From: Candidatus Kouleothrix ribensis
GTDB lineage: Bacteria; Chloroflexota; Chloroflexia; Chloroflexales; Roseiflexaceae
Length of the DNA stretch: 64,000 nucleotides
Assembly (NCBI GenBank): GCA_016722075.1
Contig: JADKGW010000002.1
Location: forward strand, 1,240,001 to 1,304,000
Reading direction: 5' to 3'
Part shown: piece by piece, positions 16,616 through 24,559 of the stretch
How the letters are laid out: every line of letters begins with the position of its first letter
Position numbering within the stretch: position 1 is the first letter of the stretch
Position numbers and translations under genes: made by a program
Notes under the pieces: generated by a model
Told to the model about the DNA's origin: nothing
The model's input: only the letters and a program-made list of their open reading frames with translations
Databases searched by the model: none

Positions 16616-17344
16616 ATGCTTTATCCACGTTCGTTCTTTGCCTTGCAGTTGGCTTTCGCTCAGCGCATCGCCACGCGTTTTTCGCTCCCACTCACTGACG
16701 CGCTCCGCCACTATACGACGTTTGCGGTCAGCTTGACGGTTGAAGATACCTGGGACGCCTTTGCCCACGCCTTTATGCACGCCAGTGATCCACTGGAACT
16801 GACCTATCAGGTCTATGCTGAGCAGGCTGCGAATGAGCCTATTCCCACGCCAGATGATACGCTGTTTCGTGGGCAACCGTTGTTTGGCTGCTTCTACTAT
16901 GCCGTACGCGACACAACCATCATCAACCCGCACTTTATCAACAATGATCGTCCGGGACTGCGTCCGCTCAGCCACGCGCGACAATCGGCACGTCGCGACG
17001 AACTGCGCCGCATGGTTCTGCATATCCGCGAAACCATGCCGACGGCGACCATTGTCGCCGGTCACTCATGGTTATACAATCTCCCAGCCTATACCCGCCT
17101 ATTTCCACCGAGCTATACGCACACTATGGTCGAAAATCCCGACGGGGTCTTGAATCAGATGGTGCTGTGGTACCAGTGTTACGATCGGTTCTGGGAGGTC
17201 AAGCCAGCAATCGCCGACGAGCTATTGCGCCGTGTTGAGCAGGTGGCGCATCTCGCGGATCTGCGACTATGTTTTCCCTATCAGCGCTTCCGCACCCGTG
17301 CCCCGATCGCCGATTTCTACGAGTATTATGCTATCGATGGGTAG
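16616..17344 (+). CDS. Conserved hypothetical protein, probable gene-cassette cargo
   Basis: A 242-residue protein without a function I can name. It begins MLYPRSFFALQLAFAQRIA and has a conserved-looking core PLFGCFYYAV, then a histidine in PHFINNDRPGLRPLSHARQSARRDELRRM, and VAGHSWLYNLPAYTRLFPPSYT. I recall similar uncharacterised bacterial proteins sharing the SWLYNL-type motif. An in-frame ATG at 16550 would add 22 residues; no good ribosome site supports either. Composition is less GC-rich than chromosomal neighbours. It is followed within 43 bases by an attC-like hairpin, so it is probably a mobile cassette gene. Confidence 0.7.
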   Translation: MLYPRSFFALQLAFAQRIATRFSLPLTDALRHYTTFAVSLTVEDTWDAFAHAFMHASDPLELTYQVYAEQAANEPIPTPDDTLFRGQPLFGCFYYAVRDTTIINPHFINNDRPGLRPLSHARQSARRDELRRMVLHIRETMPTATIVAGHSWLYNLPAYTRLFPPSYTHTMVENPDGVLNQMVLWYQCYDRFWEVKPAIADELLRRVEQVAHLADLRLCFPYQRFRTRAPIADFYEYYAIDG

Positions 17345-17386
17345 CGGCACGCGCATCCCACTCGCCGTGCGAGGATACTGCCAGCG

Positions 17387-17487
17387 GCACAACCCGCGAT
17401 GCGGCCGACCGCGTCGCGCGCGCGAGCGGTGGCATTGTGGAATGTGATTCTACGCGCTCGCGGCGGCTGATGCGCCACGCGTTGGGC
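17387..17487 (+). other. attC-like site 1
   Basis: Starts GCACAAC (R''-like) and ends GTTGGGC (R', GTTRRRY) 101 bp later. The right arm GCGGCTGATGCGCCACGCGT is nearly the same as in site 2, and pairs imperfectly with the left arm. It begins 43 bases after the stop of the hypothetical gene at 16616-17344. Confidence 0.6.
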
Positions 17488-17648
17488 CGCCTCATGCGCA
17501 CACCCTTCAGCTCTGCCTGAATCTGGCCATTCATACCAGCACCTACTGGTATCCAGCGCCAGGCAGTGTGTGTTCGCCTCAGCACCTGCGCGCGAATTGA
17601 CGTATAATGGCCTAAATGGTCAAGCAGTGCAGCACGCTGAAGCGCGGT

Positions 17649-17740
17649 ATGGGCTTTTTCTTTGCGTGGGATCCCATCAAGGCACACACGAACCTCGCTA
17701 CGCATGGCGTCAGCCTTGAAGCCGCCAGCACTGTTTTGGG
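17649..17740 (+). pseudogene. BrnT-type toxin remnant (N-terminal ~30 residues)
   Basis: The peptide FAWDPIKAHTNLATHGVSLEAASTVL matches the N-terminus of BrnT ribonuclease toxins, where the family reads FxWDPxKAxxNxxKHGVSFEEAxxVF. After that point the frame continues for ~55 residues without BrnT character. No BrnA antitoxin gene follows. It is a truncated toxin inside the second cassette unit, so inactive. Confidence 0.7.
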
Positions 17741-17821
17741 GGTTGCCCGTCACGCAGTGAAACACCGGTCGAGTAGGTACTACAGCTCTACATGGCGCAC
17801 CACTGAACAGCATTCCGTTCT

Positions 17822-17904
17822 AGCCAACCGCTGCGCGCGCGTGATTCTGGCGCTTTTAGAACGGGATACGCTGTGCGCGGCGGCTGATGCGCACGGCGTT
17901 GGGT
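17822..17904 (+). other. attC-like site 2
   Basis: Starts AGCCAAC and ends GTTGGGT (17898-17904), complementary at six of seven positions. Inner arms TGCGCGCG and GATGCGCACGGC pair imperfectly. Length 83 bp. The right arm GCGGCTGATGCGCACGGCGT is almost identical to that of site 1. The next cassette gene starts 24 bases later. Confidence 0.65.
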
Positions 17905-17927
17905 AGACGCTTCACGCGGAGGAATAA

Positions 17928-18818
17928 ATGAACACGGTTGATATTGGTACTGCCAGAATTGCCTACAGAATATTCGGAAGTGGCCCAATCAAAATAGTCA
18001 TTGAAGGCTCGCTTAACTCATGTAATGCAGAGTGGTGGAATTTTTGCAGTGATTTAATCGATTTGCCTGTACTTGTATATGATAGAGCTGGCTATGGGAA
18101 CAGTACAAAATCATCATTGGACAGAACCCCAAAGAATATTGTATATGAGCTATCCGAGTTGCTGAATAAATTTGAAACCGAAAAAGAACTAATCATTGTC
18201 GGTCATTCGCAGGGTGGATTATATGCAACTTTATTCGCATTAGTACACCCAGAAAAAACAAAGGCTGTTATTTTACTTGATCCGTTATCGCTTACTGACG
18301 GAAGATTCAAGACTGAGTTAAATGAAAAGGAATTCTACTCTAGCGGGGTAGACAAAACGAAGGCATTGAAAATGGGAAAAGTATTAACCGGTATGCGGTT
18401 TGGTTTTATTATAAGGGGCTTGTTAAAAAAGGCGCCACCATTTTACTATGAAAAATATGACAAGGAAGCTGAGAAGTATATACTCAGTGCATTAACTCAA
18501 AAGAAGCAATATGAAACTGCACTTCTTGAATATGAAAACGCCCATAAAGCGGAGAACCTTAAAGTGTTTATTGGAAAAATACAAAAACCAGTATTACTAA
18601 TTAGACATAATGACAAGAAAATGATTGAAGAAATGATGTATTTCGGCAACTGCGAGAAAGCTGTCGCCGAAAAAATAGAATATCTATGGCAATCAGTAAT
18701 GCGAGATATGCTACAATTTAGTAATAACGCAGAGGAAATATCTGCGGAAAACAGTAGTCATTATATTCATTTAACAGATCGAAAACTAGTTATAGATAAA
18801 ATAAAAGGATTCATCTAA
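17928..18818 (+). CDS. Alpha/beta hydrolase, AT-rich gene-cassette cargo
   Basis: A 296-residue alpha/beta-hydrolase fold protein. The nucleophile elbow GHSQGG is near residue 91, preceded by the usual YDRAGYGNS loop, and a candidate catalytic His is in SSHYIHL near the C-terminus. The substrate is unknown. The gene is strongly AT-rich with Lys/Ile/Asn-rich codons, in sharp contrast to the surrounding genome, showing recent transfer, possibly from a Firmicute-like source. GGAGGA before the ATG is a strong ribosome site. Its stop codon lies inside the start box of attC-like site 3, the tight packing typical of integron cassettes. Confidence 0.88.
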   Translation: MNTVDIGTARIAYRIFGSGPIKIVIEGSLNSCNAEWWNFCSDLIDLPVLVYDRAGYGNSTKSSLDRTPKNIVYELSELLNKFETEKELIIVGHSQGGLYATLFALVHPEKTKAVILLDPLSLTDGRFKTELNEKEFYSSGVDKTKALKMGKVLTGMRFGFIIRGLLKKAPPFYYEKYDKEAEKYILSALTQKKQYETALLEYENAHKAENLKVFIGKIQKPVLLIRHNDKKMIEEMMYFGNCEKAVAEKIEYLWQSVMRDMLQFSNNAEEISAENSSHYIHLTDRKLVIDKIKGFI

Positions 18819-18920
18819 CATACGCCTCAACCAGACTCGGCTATTGTCACGTTTTGTACAGTTGCTTCGCTCAGCACAAAATGCGCCAATGACGCCTCGC
18901 CGGTTAAGCGCATGTTGGGT
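18813..18920 (+). other. attC-like site 3 (best example)
   Basis: ATCTAACATACGCCTCAACC at the left pairs with GGTTAAGCGCATGTTGGGT at the right over ~19 positions with a few mismatches and one unpaired base, as expected for a folded attC with an extrahelical base. Inner segments (GTTTTGTAC with GCACAAAAT) also pair, giving an imperfect 108-bp hairpin. R' is GTTGGGT. The hydrolase stop codon (18816-18818) is within the first box. Confidence 0.78.
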
Positions 18921-19025
18921 GGCACATCCATCATTCTCACGCCAGAACAAATGCATCTTATTCCTCATTGTGACGCTTTTCCTCGCACTACTCGCCTTTA
19001 CAGCACCACGATCCGGGGCTACAAT

Positions 19026-19193
19026 GTGGATCAAGTGCAAGCGGCAAATCAAACGGTCGAGGCCCACGAGGCACAATAGCACCTTCTTGAATTGATCGCG
19101 CAAGTCGTGGCTGGAAGCGAAATCATCCTCAGCGATAGGCAAACACCGCGCGCCCGTCTTGTGCCTGTTGTCTCAACGCAAGAAAAACGGTGA
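19026..19193 (+). pseudogene. Phd/YefM-type antitoxin remnant with in-frame stop
   Basis: Translation gives TVEAHEAQ, a TAG stop (19077-19079), then HLLELIAQVVAGSEIILSDR and QTPRARLVPV, the common pattern of Phd/YefM antitoxins (EAKxxLxxLIxxVxxGExIxIxRxGxPVARLVP). The stop and the missing start show decay. It is next to a toxin remnant. Confidence 0.65.
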
Positions 19194-19320
19194 ATTGCTT
19201 CGACTGATGCATGGTTATGTCGATGTCTTTCTGACCTCGGATCAGAATCTACGCTATCAGCAAAAACCTCGCTGCGCTGCGCTTCAGCATCATTGAGCTG
19301 ATAGTCCCTGACAATCGCTT
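19194..19320 (+). pseudogene. PIN-like (DUF5615-type) toxin remnant with frameshift
   Basis: DVFLTSDQNLRYQQ is followed, after removing one extra A in the run at ~19262-19266, by NLAALRFSIIELIVPDNRL. This matches the C-terminal half of DUF5615/Mut7-C PIN-like toxins (DVFLTxDxNLxYQQNLA...SNRL). The N-terminal acidic residues are missing. With the preceding antitoxin remnant it is a dead toxin-antitoxin pair. Confidence 0.6.
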
Positions 19321-19344
19321 ACCATTTCAGGACTGGAGGCCAAT

Positions 19345-20064
19345 GTGCAAACCGAACCATCCTCAGAACGCATCAAAGCGTTCGTTCTCGATCTCCTTCG
19401 ACAAGGCCATAGCGATGATCTTGCGTTCGCTCAGGCACTTACGGAAACCGATCGTGCTGCGGCGGGTGCTGATCATTTCTGGTCAGCCAAAGATCACTTC
19501 AGCCACAGAACGTTCTGGCATCACGATGTCATCGACAAAGTCCGGGCGGTAGAGCACGGCGGGCCGGTGCCTGTTGCTGCGGTGGATGAAGATCAGATCA
19601 ATGCACAGGTTTGGAATGCGCATCGGCTGCGGCCATGGGCAGACGTGTTCGCTGCCTATATCGACAGCAATGCACAGATTCTGACGCTGGTTGACAGCAT
19701 CGATGCATCTGCCCTCACGACGCCTGGTCGCTATGCGTGGCTGCCTGCTTGGGCACCCGGTTATGCCACCTTTCTGGGCAACTGTTATGAACATGATCAA
19801 GAACACCTGATGCAATACTGGCTGGATCGCGGTGATGTGGCGCGTGCCGTTCGAGCCCGCCAGGCCTGCGAGCAGCGGATCATTGACTCGCCCTTGCCGG
19901 ATTGGGTCAGGGGTTGGTTTAGCTACAACACCGCCTGCTTCTACGCAGCTGCCAATCAACGGGAAGCAGCCGTTGAAGCGCTCCAGCGCGCCACAACATA
20001 TGACCCGCGCCTCGCAGAACGGGCACAAACCGATCCACAGCTTGCCGCACTCGGCGGCACGTAG
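19345..20064 (+). CDS. DinB/ClbS-like protein with TPR-like C-terminus
   Basis: A 239-residue protein I can place only loosely. The N-terminal ~150 residues look like a DinB/ClbS-type helical bundle with several histidines (HFSHRTFWHHDVIDKVR; NCYEHDQEHLMQYW) that could bind metal. The last ~60 residues (WFSYNTACFYAAANQREAAVEALQRATTYDPRLAERAQTDPQLAAL) are a TPR-like ending. The start is GTG at 19345 with GGAGG upstream; the ATG at 19343 is in another frame. It lies just downstream of decayed toxin-antitoxin genes. Function is unknown. Confidence 0.7.
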   Translation: MQTEPSSERIKAFVLDLLRQGHSDDLAFAQALTETDRAAAGADHFWSAKDHFSHRTFWHHDVIDKVRAVEHGGPVPVAAVDEDQINAQVWNAHRLRPWADVFAAYIDSNAQILTLVDSIDASALTTPGRYAWLPAWAPGYATFLGNCYEHDQEHLMQYWLDRGDVARAVRARQACEQRIIDSPLPDWVRGWFSYNTACFYAAANQREAAVEALQRATTYDPRLAERAQTDPQLAALGGT

Positions 20065-20223
20065 GCACCGCCCCATATCCCCATACCGGGCATCGCGCCT
20101 GCACCACATGCTCGGCGCCGTCGCTGCGGAATGCATGGCGCGATCGTCAGGAGGTTGCCGCTTAGGCCGGGTTTCTGGGCTGGCGCTCGAAGGTATGCTA
20201 CACAAGCTGCCGCACACGCCTGC

Positions 20224-21369
20224 CTAGATCAGCAGGCGCACAGCCTCGCCAAACGGAAACCGGTCGAGCGCTCGCCCGCCGGCTGTGACGACCCATAGCA
20301 CCGATAGATCGGGCGGCTCAGCCGGAAAGTCGCCAAAGCCGTCTGTCAGATAAATGCAGATCGTGCGCTCGTAGGGCGTATACCGCTGCGCGACAGCCAC
20401 GAAGAATGGACGAAAGTCGGTGCCGCCGCCGCCGATCGGCTCGGGGATGGGGCTATCGGCGATCAGCGGGAACGGGCCATGGGCCTGCGCATCGGCGTAA
20501 TACAGGTCGCAGTGGACATGGGGGTAGGCCTGCAGGATGCCCTGCACCTCGCTGAGGAGCGCTTGCATCTGCCGATCATCGACCGAGCCGCTGGTATCAA
20601 CCGCAACACACACGCGCAGTGTCTCGCCCTCCAGCGCGTCGAGGTATAGCCCACGCCCGATGAAGCGCCGGTCGTAGCCTTGAAAATCGGTCGGCGTCTG
20701 CGCAGTGTAGCGCCAGAGATGCGCGCGCCAATCAAGGCGCGCCGGGCTGAGCATTTCCAGCTCGCGAGCAAGCCCGGCTGGGCGCGATCCCTGTGCAACC
20801 GCCAGGGCGACTACCGTAGCGTGTTGATGCGCATCGCGCCAGTAGGCTTCCAGCCGGGCGTTGCGGGCTGTGGCAATGCTGCCCTCCGAGCTGCCGCCCT
20901 CGGCCTGCCCCCAGCCATCCGGCGGCTCCAGCAGATCGAGCTCCACCCCCGGCGGGCGGTCAGGGTCGTGTACCAGAATCTCATACGCCTCCTCGACGCT
21001 GAGATGCTCCAGCCGCTGGTCGCGCACGGCGTCAGCCGGCAGCGCCATGCCAGCGATCGTGGCGATGATGCCATTGACAACGATATCGCCGGCAAGATTC
21101 CAGATCTCCGGGTCGCGCACGCCGCGCCGGGTGACGTGCAGCAGCGCGGCGTGCAGCACGCGGTGCAAGATCAGCTGGTCCTGCTCGAGTGCCGGAAGCA
21201 GCTGGAAGTAGTGCGGATTAACGAACACCGTCCGCCCGTCGGTCGCGGCAGTTTCGATCTCGTACGAGAGCCGCACCCGCGCGAAGAGTGCCAGCGTCGC
21301 GAAGAACGGTGAGCGCATCCGCAGGCGCAGCAGTGCGGCAGAGATCAGCTGGTCGGAGTCGGATATCAT
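20224..21369 (-). CDS. VWA-like / DUF2201 putative metallopeptidase
   Basis: A 381-residue protein with the DUF2201 layout: an N-terminal putative metallopeptidase-like region with LILHRVLHAALLHVTRR (histidines near residue 90) and a C-terminal VWA-like domain with the MIDAS-type motif VAVDTSGSVDDRQM. The C-terminus has GGGTDFRPFF and CIYLTDGFGDF, also typical. It overlaps the MoxR ATPase gene by four bases. MoxR-VWA pairs generally act as chaperone-like machines for assembling or activating protein complexes. Confidence 0.85.
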   Translation of the reverse strand: MISDSDQLISAALLRLRMRSPFFATLALFARVRLSYEIETAATDGRTVFVNPHYFQLLPALEQDQLILHRVLHAALLHVTRRGVRDPEIWNLAGDIVVNGIIATIAGMALPADAVRDQRLEHLSVEEAYEILVHDPDRPPGVELDLLEPPDGWGQAEGGSSEGSIATARNARLEAYWRDAHQHATVVALAVAQGSRPAGLARELEMLSPARLDWRAHLWRYTAQTPTDFQGYDRRFIGRGLYLDALEGETLRVCVAVDTSGSVDDRQMQALLSEVQGILQAYPHVHCDLYYADAQAHGPFPLIADSPIPEPIGGGGTDFRPFFVAVAQRYTPYERTICIYLTDGFGDFPAEPPDLSVLWVVTAGGRALDRFPFGEAVRLLI

Positions 21370-22364
21370 GTAATCATCCGCTCATAGGCCTGGAGGAACA
21401 CCTGCAGCTTCTCGTCGGCCAGCACGTGCTGCGCGAACAGGCCCATCTGCCCGAGCGTACGCATACGTCGAAAGATGTCGGTGGCGAAGAGCTGCACCCA
21501 CTCAGCGGCAGCAGTGTTCGCCAGCCAGGCCAGCGCGTGATAGCCCTGCTGGGCATCGGCGGCGCGCAGGGTCAGCCCGATCACAGTTGCGTAGCGCGCC
21601 GATGGCTCGGATGGAAACGGCACGCGCTCGCCAGTGCCGTGCAGGATACGATCCAGATCGGGGAGCGCGCTGTACAGCTCGATGTAGGCGTGAAACTCAG
21701 CGGCAGCTGCGGCGCCCACAACCGGCGCGATCTCTAGCTCGGCCAGGTGCAGCGTGCTGGCCATTTCCCACGAGCGCGGCGAGGGCCAGGCGGGCTGCTG
21801 TGGATCGAGCCGGTGCAGCAGGGTCGGGCGGAATGAGAGGAACGCCAGGATCTGCTCGTGGAGGCTGCGCTCCAGCGCATAAGCCTTGAAGCTATCGAAG
21901 TCTGGCGCGACCTCGAGGTGCAGGAAGCGATTGGCGAGCGGCGCGGGCATATCGAAGACGACCGACCGATCTTCCTTGCGGTTGCCTGCGGCCCAGATAA
22001 ACCAGCCTTCCGGCACGACATACGAGCCGACCCGCCGGTCGAGAATGAGCTGCTGGGCAACCCCCTGCATAGCGGGCGGCGCCATGTTCAGCTCGTCCAG
22101 GAACAGCACACCGGCGCCGTCGCGCGGTAAGAACTCGGGCGGATACCAGCGCGAGACGCCGTTTTCAGGCACCGGCAGCCCACGCAGATCGGTCGGGGCC
22201 AGCTGCGAGAGCCGCACATCGGCGAAGGCCAGCCCGTGGGCTTGCGCAGTCTGCGCGACAACGCTCGACTTGCCGATGCCAGGCGGCCCCCAGATCATGG
22301 TGCTGATCCGGATGTTATGGCGGATGAGCCCGTCGAGGTAGGTAGTAAGTTCTTGCGGGTTCAT
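21366..22364 (-). CDS. MoxR-type AAA+ ATPase
   Basis: A 332-residue AAA+ ATPase. Walker A is GPPGIGKSS at residues ~26-34, Walker B is VLFLDELNMAPP near residue 90, and the sensor 1 region is FIWAAGNRKED. The family remodels protein complexes using VWA-domain adaptors, and here the VWA protein gene overlaps its stop. It is the middle gene of a three-gene operon. Confidence 0.92.
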   Translation of the reverse strand: MNPQELTTYLDGLIRHNIRISTMIWGPPGIGKSSVVAQTAQAHGLAFADVRLSQLAPTDLRGLPVPENGVSRWYPPEFLPRDGAGVLFLDELNMAPPAMQGVAQQLILDRRVGSYVVPEGWFIWAAGNRKEDRSVVFDMPAPLANRFLHLEVAPDFDSFKAYALERSLHEQILAFLSFRPTLLHRLDPQQPAWPSPRSWEMASTLHLAELEIAPVVGAAAAAEFHAYIELYSALPDLDRILHGTGERVPFPSEPSARYATVIGLTLRAADAQQGYHALAWLANTAAAEWVQLFATDIFRRMRTLGQMGLFAQHVLADEKLQVFLQAYERMIT

Positions 22365-22380
22365 GGCGGCTCCTGTGCGG

Positions 22381-24426
22381 TTAGCTACGCTCGTGGCGAT
22401 CGGGTGCTCGCTGCGTGGCCGCGCCCGCCGCCTTCAGCGCCGGATCGGTGGCAAAGGCGGCGAGCTGCTCGTAGAGTACGCGCTGGTCGCTCCCAACGCC
22501 GTAGCGGATGGACGCGTCGGGTATCACCGTTTCATCGACGCTCACGGCGGCTGGCTGCGGCTGGCTCAGCGCGGCCAGTGCGGCGGCGCGCACGAGCTGA
22601 TTGCCATCCTCGCTCAGCAGCACAAGCAGCTCGTGCGGTGCGCGCGGGTTCTGCGCGGCCGCCAGGCGCACCAGCCACTCTGGCGATTGCCAGGCCTGCA
22701 GCAGCGCTGCGACAGGCGCCTGCGGATGCGCCAGCGCGACGGCGTGGTAGAACGGTTCGCTAGAGGTCAGGCACATGTCCAGCGAACGTGCCAGGATCTG
22801 CCGCCGCGCCGCTGCCGGTGTTAATGGGTTCGCCAGCACCAGGCGGCGCACAGCGACCGCCAGGTCGCCGGCCATGAGCGCTAGAGCGTGCGATGTCACC
22901 TGCGGGTGCCGCGCGACGGCCAGGCGCACCTTGTAGTTGGCCCAGGTCGGGTCGGCGGCGAAGCGCTCCAGCAGTGCCGGCGGCACATCGGGATGCTCGG
23001 CGACGCCACGGTGGACGATCGGTGATTCGTCGTCGGCGAGCCAGGCGAGGAGATCGGGCGGCGTGCGTGGATGGCGGCCGACCGCGCCGCGTACCTTCGG
23101 GTCTTCATCCTCGGCGAGCGCGCGCAGGTCGTCGAGCGGCGCTGCGGGATCAGCTGCCCGCTGCTCCTTCGTCGGCTGCGCAGGGGCCGGGATGCGGGAT
23201 GCAGCCGGCACCGGGGTGTGCGCCCCCGGCGCCGGCTGCGCGCCCTGCGCAAATGTAGCGCCGGAGCGGCGAGCGACAGCCGCGCGGACTTTTGGATGGG
23301 CATCGGCGGCCAGGCGCACCAGGAGCGCCGGCTGGGTGGCTGGGTTGCGCACCAGCGCCTGCCGCACGGCGCGCTCGGGATCGGACGCCAGCCGCTCAAG
23401 GGCGGCGGGCGGCGTGCGCGGATTGCGTGCAACCGTGAACCGCACATCGCGGGATGGGTCGCGGGCCAGCCGCTCGAGCACGTGGGGTGCGGCGGCGTGG
23501 CGGGCAACGAGCTGGCGCACATCGGCGGTGCGGTCGGTGGCAAGGCGTGCGAGGAGCGCCGGTGGTGCGGCGCTGTTCCGGGCCACACCCTGCCGCACGC
23601 TACGATCTACATCGGCGGCGAGCTGCGCCAGAACGGGCGCAGGTGTGGCGGGATTGCGGGCTGCCACGCGCCGGGCATACACACCGCCTGCCGCGAGCCA
23701 TGCCAATACTTGCGGATCGCATGGCTGGGTGGGTACACCGTAGCCGCGCAGGTCGCCGCTGGCGCCAGCGCGGCGGAGCGGGCGCAGCAGCGCGCGTGGT
23801 GTGTGTGGGCTGCGGGCAACGGCAGTGCGCACTTCCACATCGCCCAGCGCGGCCAGCATCTCGAGGAGCCATGCCGGCACGCCACCCAGGCCGAGCAGCT
23901 CCAGCAGCAGATCGCTATAGCCTGGTGGTGCGACCCGCCAGAGCGCAGCCCGTGCGCGCGCTGGCCAGTCGGCACCGGCAGCGCCAGCCAGCCCAATGTG
24001 CAGCCGTGCGGCCTCAGCCTCGGAGGGGGCGGCGTGGGCCACAATCCAGCGCAGAATCGATTGAGGGACGCCGGCATAGCACAAGAGGCGGCGCAGCGTG
24101 TCGGCGCCCATCCTCGCCGGGAGGTCGGGCTGCTCAAGCAGCAGCAAGGGCAGCACGGGGTTGGCGCAGAAGGCTGCCGGGAACTCACCTGCCAGGCGCA
24201 AGAGCAGATCGAGCGGTGCGTTTGGATGCGCGGCGACGGCCGCGCGGATCGTGGCGTCGGTGCCATCGGCCAATGTGCGCAGCAGCGGCGCGGTGGCGGC
24301 AGGATTCGTCGCGACGAGCGGCGCGATCTGAGGCAGCTGAGCGAGCTCCCGCAATCGTTCGGGAGCTGTCTGTGGGTCCACGGCCTGGCGTTGCATGCGA
24401 AGAAGTGAATCGGAACCCGTGCTCAT
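22381..24426 (-). CDS. Leucine-rich repeat variant (LRV/HEAT-like) protein
   Basis: A 681-residue solenoid protein built from ~24-residue units of the LRV type, for example VARNPATPAPVLAQLAADVD, VARNSAAPPALLARLATDR and VARNPRTPPAALERLASDPE. An Ala/Pro-rich linker near residues 400-430 separates two blocks. No catalytic domain is visible; it probably binds protein partners. ATG at 24426 is chosen because a -10 element TATAAT lies six bases upstream, implying a leaderless message, and no ribosome site supports the longer frame. It heads the operon with MoxR and VWA genes, so it may select or hold their substrate. Confidence 0.85.
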   Translation of the reverse strand: MSTGSDSLLRMQRQAVDPQTAPERLRELAQLPQIAPLVATNPAATAPLLRTLADGTDATIRAAVAAHPNAPLDLLLRLAGEFPAAFCANPVLPLLLLEQPDLPARMGADTLRRLLCYAGVPQSILRWIVAHAAPSEAEAARLHIGLAGAAGADWPARARAALWRVAPPGYSDLLLELLGLGGVPAWLLEMLAALGDVEVRTAVARSPHTPRALLRPLRRAGASGDLRGYGVPTQPCDPQVLAWLAAGGVYARRVAARNPATPAPVLAQLAADVDRSVRQGVARNSAAPPALLARLATDRTADVRQLVARHAAAPHVLERLARDPSRDVRFTVARNPRTPPAALERLASDPERAVRQALVRNPATQPALLVRLAADAHPKVRAAVARRSGATFAQGAQPAPGAHTPVPAASRIPAPAQPTKEQRAADPAAPLDDLRALAEDEDPKVRGAVGRHPRTPPDLLAWLADDESPIVHRGVAEHPDVPPALLERFAADPTWANYKVRLAVARHPQVTSHALALMAGDLAVAVRRLVLANPLTPAAARRQILARSLDMCLTSSEPFYHAVALAHPQAPVAALLQAWQSPEWLVRLAAAQNPRAPHELLVLLSEDGNQLVRAAALAALSQPQPAAVSVDETVIPDASIRYGVGSDQRVLYEQLAAFATDPALKAAGAATQRAPDRHERS

Positions 24427-24432
24427 ACGGCT

Positions 24433-24460
24433 ATTATAGCAAATTCTTCGGCTATAGCAA
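24433..24460 (-). promoter_or_regulatory. Sigma-70-type promoter for the LRV-MoxR-VWA operon
   Basis: On the minus strand TTGCTA, a 16-base spacer and TATAAT are followed by six bases and the ATG of the LRV gene. Transcription would start at or next to the A of ATG, giving a leaderless mRNA. Confidence 0.6.
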
Positions 24461-24559
24461 TCCGAAGGGAGGTATTGAGAGGCTGCGCCGCTCAAGCCCC
24501 TATTCCCCGATAAAGCCTATTGCAAAGCCACACGCCACCGCGCAGGGCATCACCATGCG

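Larger units (their letters stand above)
16616..18920 (+). mobile_element. Integron cassette cluster without integrase (CALIN-like)
   Basis: Three hairpin sites, each ending in GTTGGGY and starting with a nearly complementary RYYYAAC-like box, separate three short units: the hypothetical gene, a BrnT fragment unit and an AT-rich hydrolase gene. All sites have the same orientation, downstream of each coding unit. No intI-like gene is present within the window. The IS256-type remnant abuts the left side. The cassette reading is inference from site structure and gene-site spacing. Confidence 0.7.
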
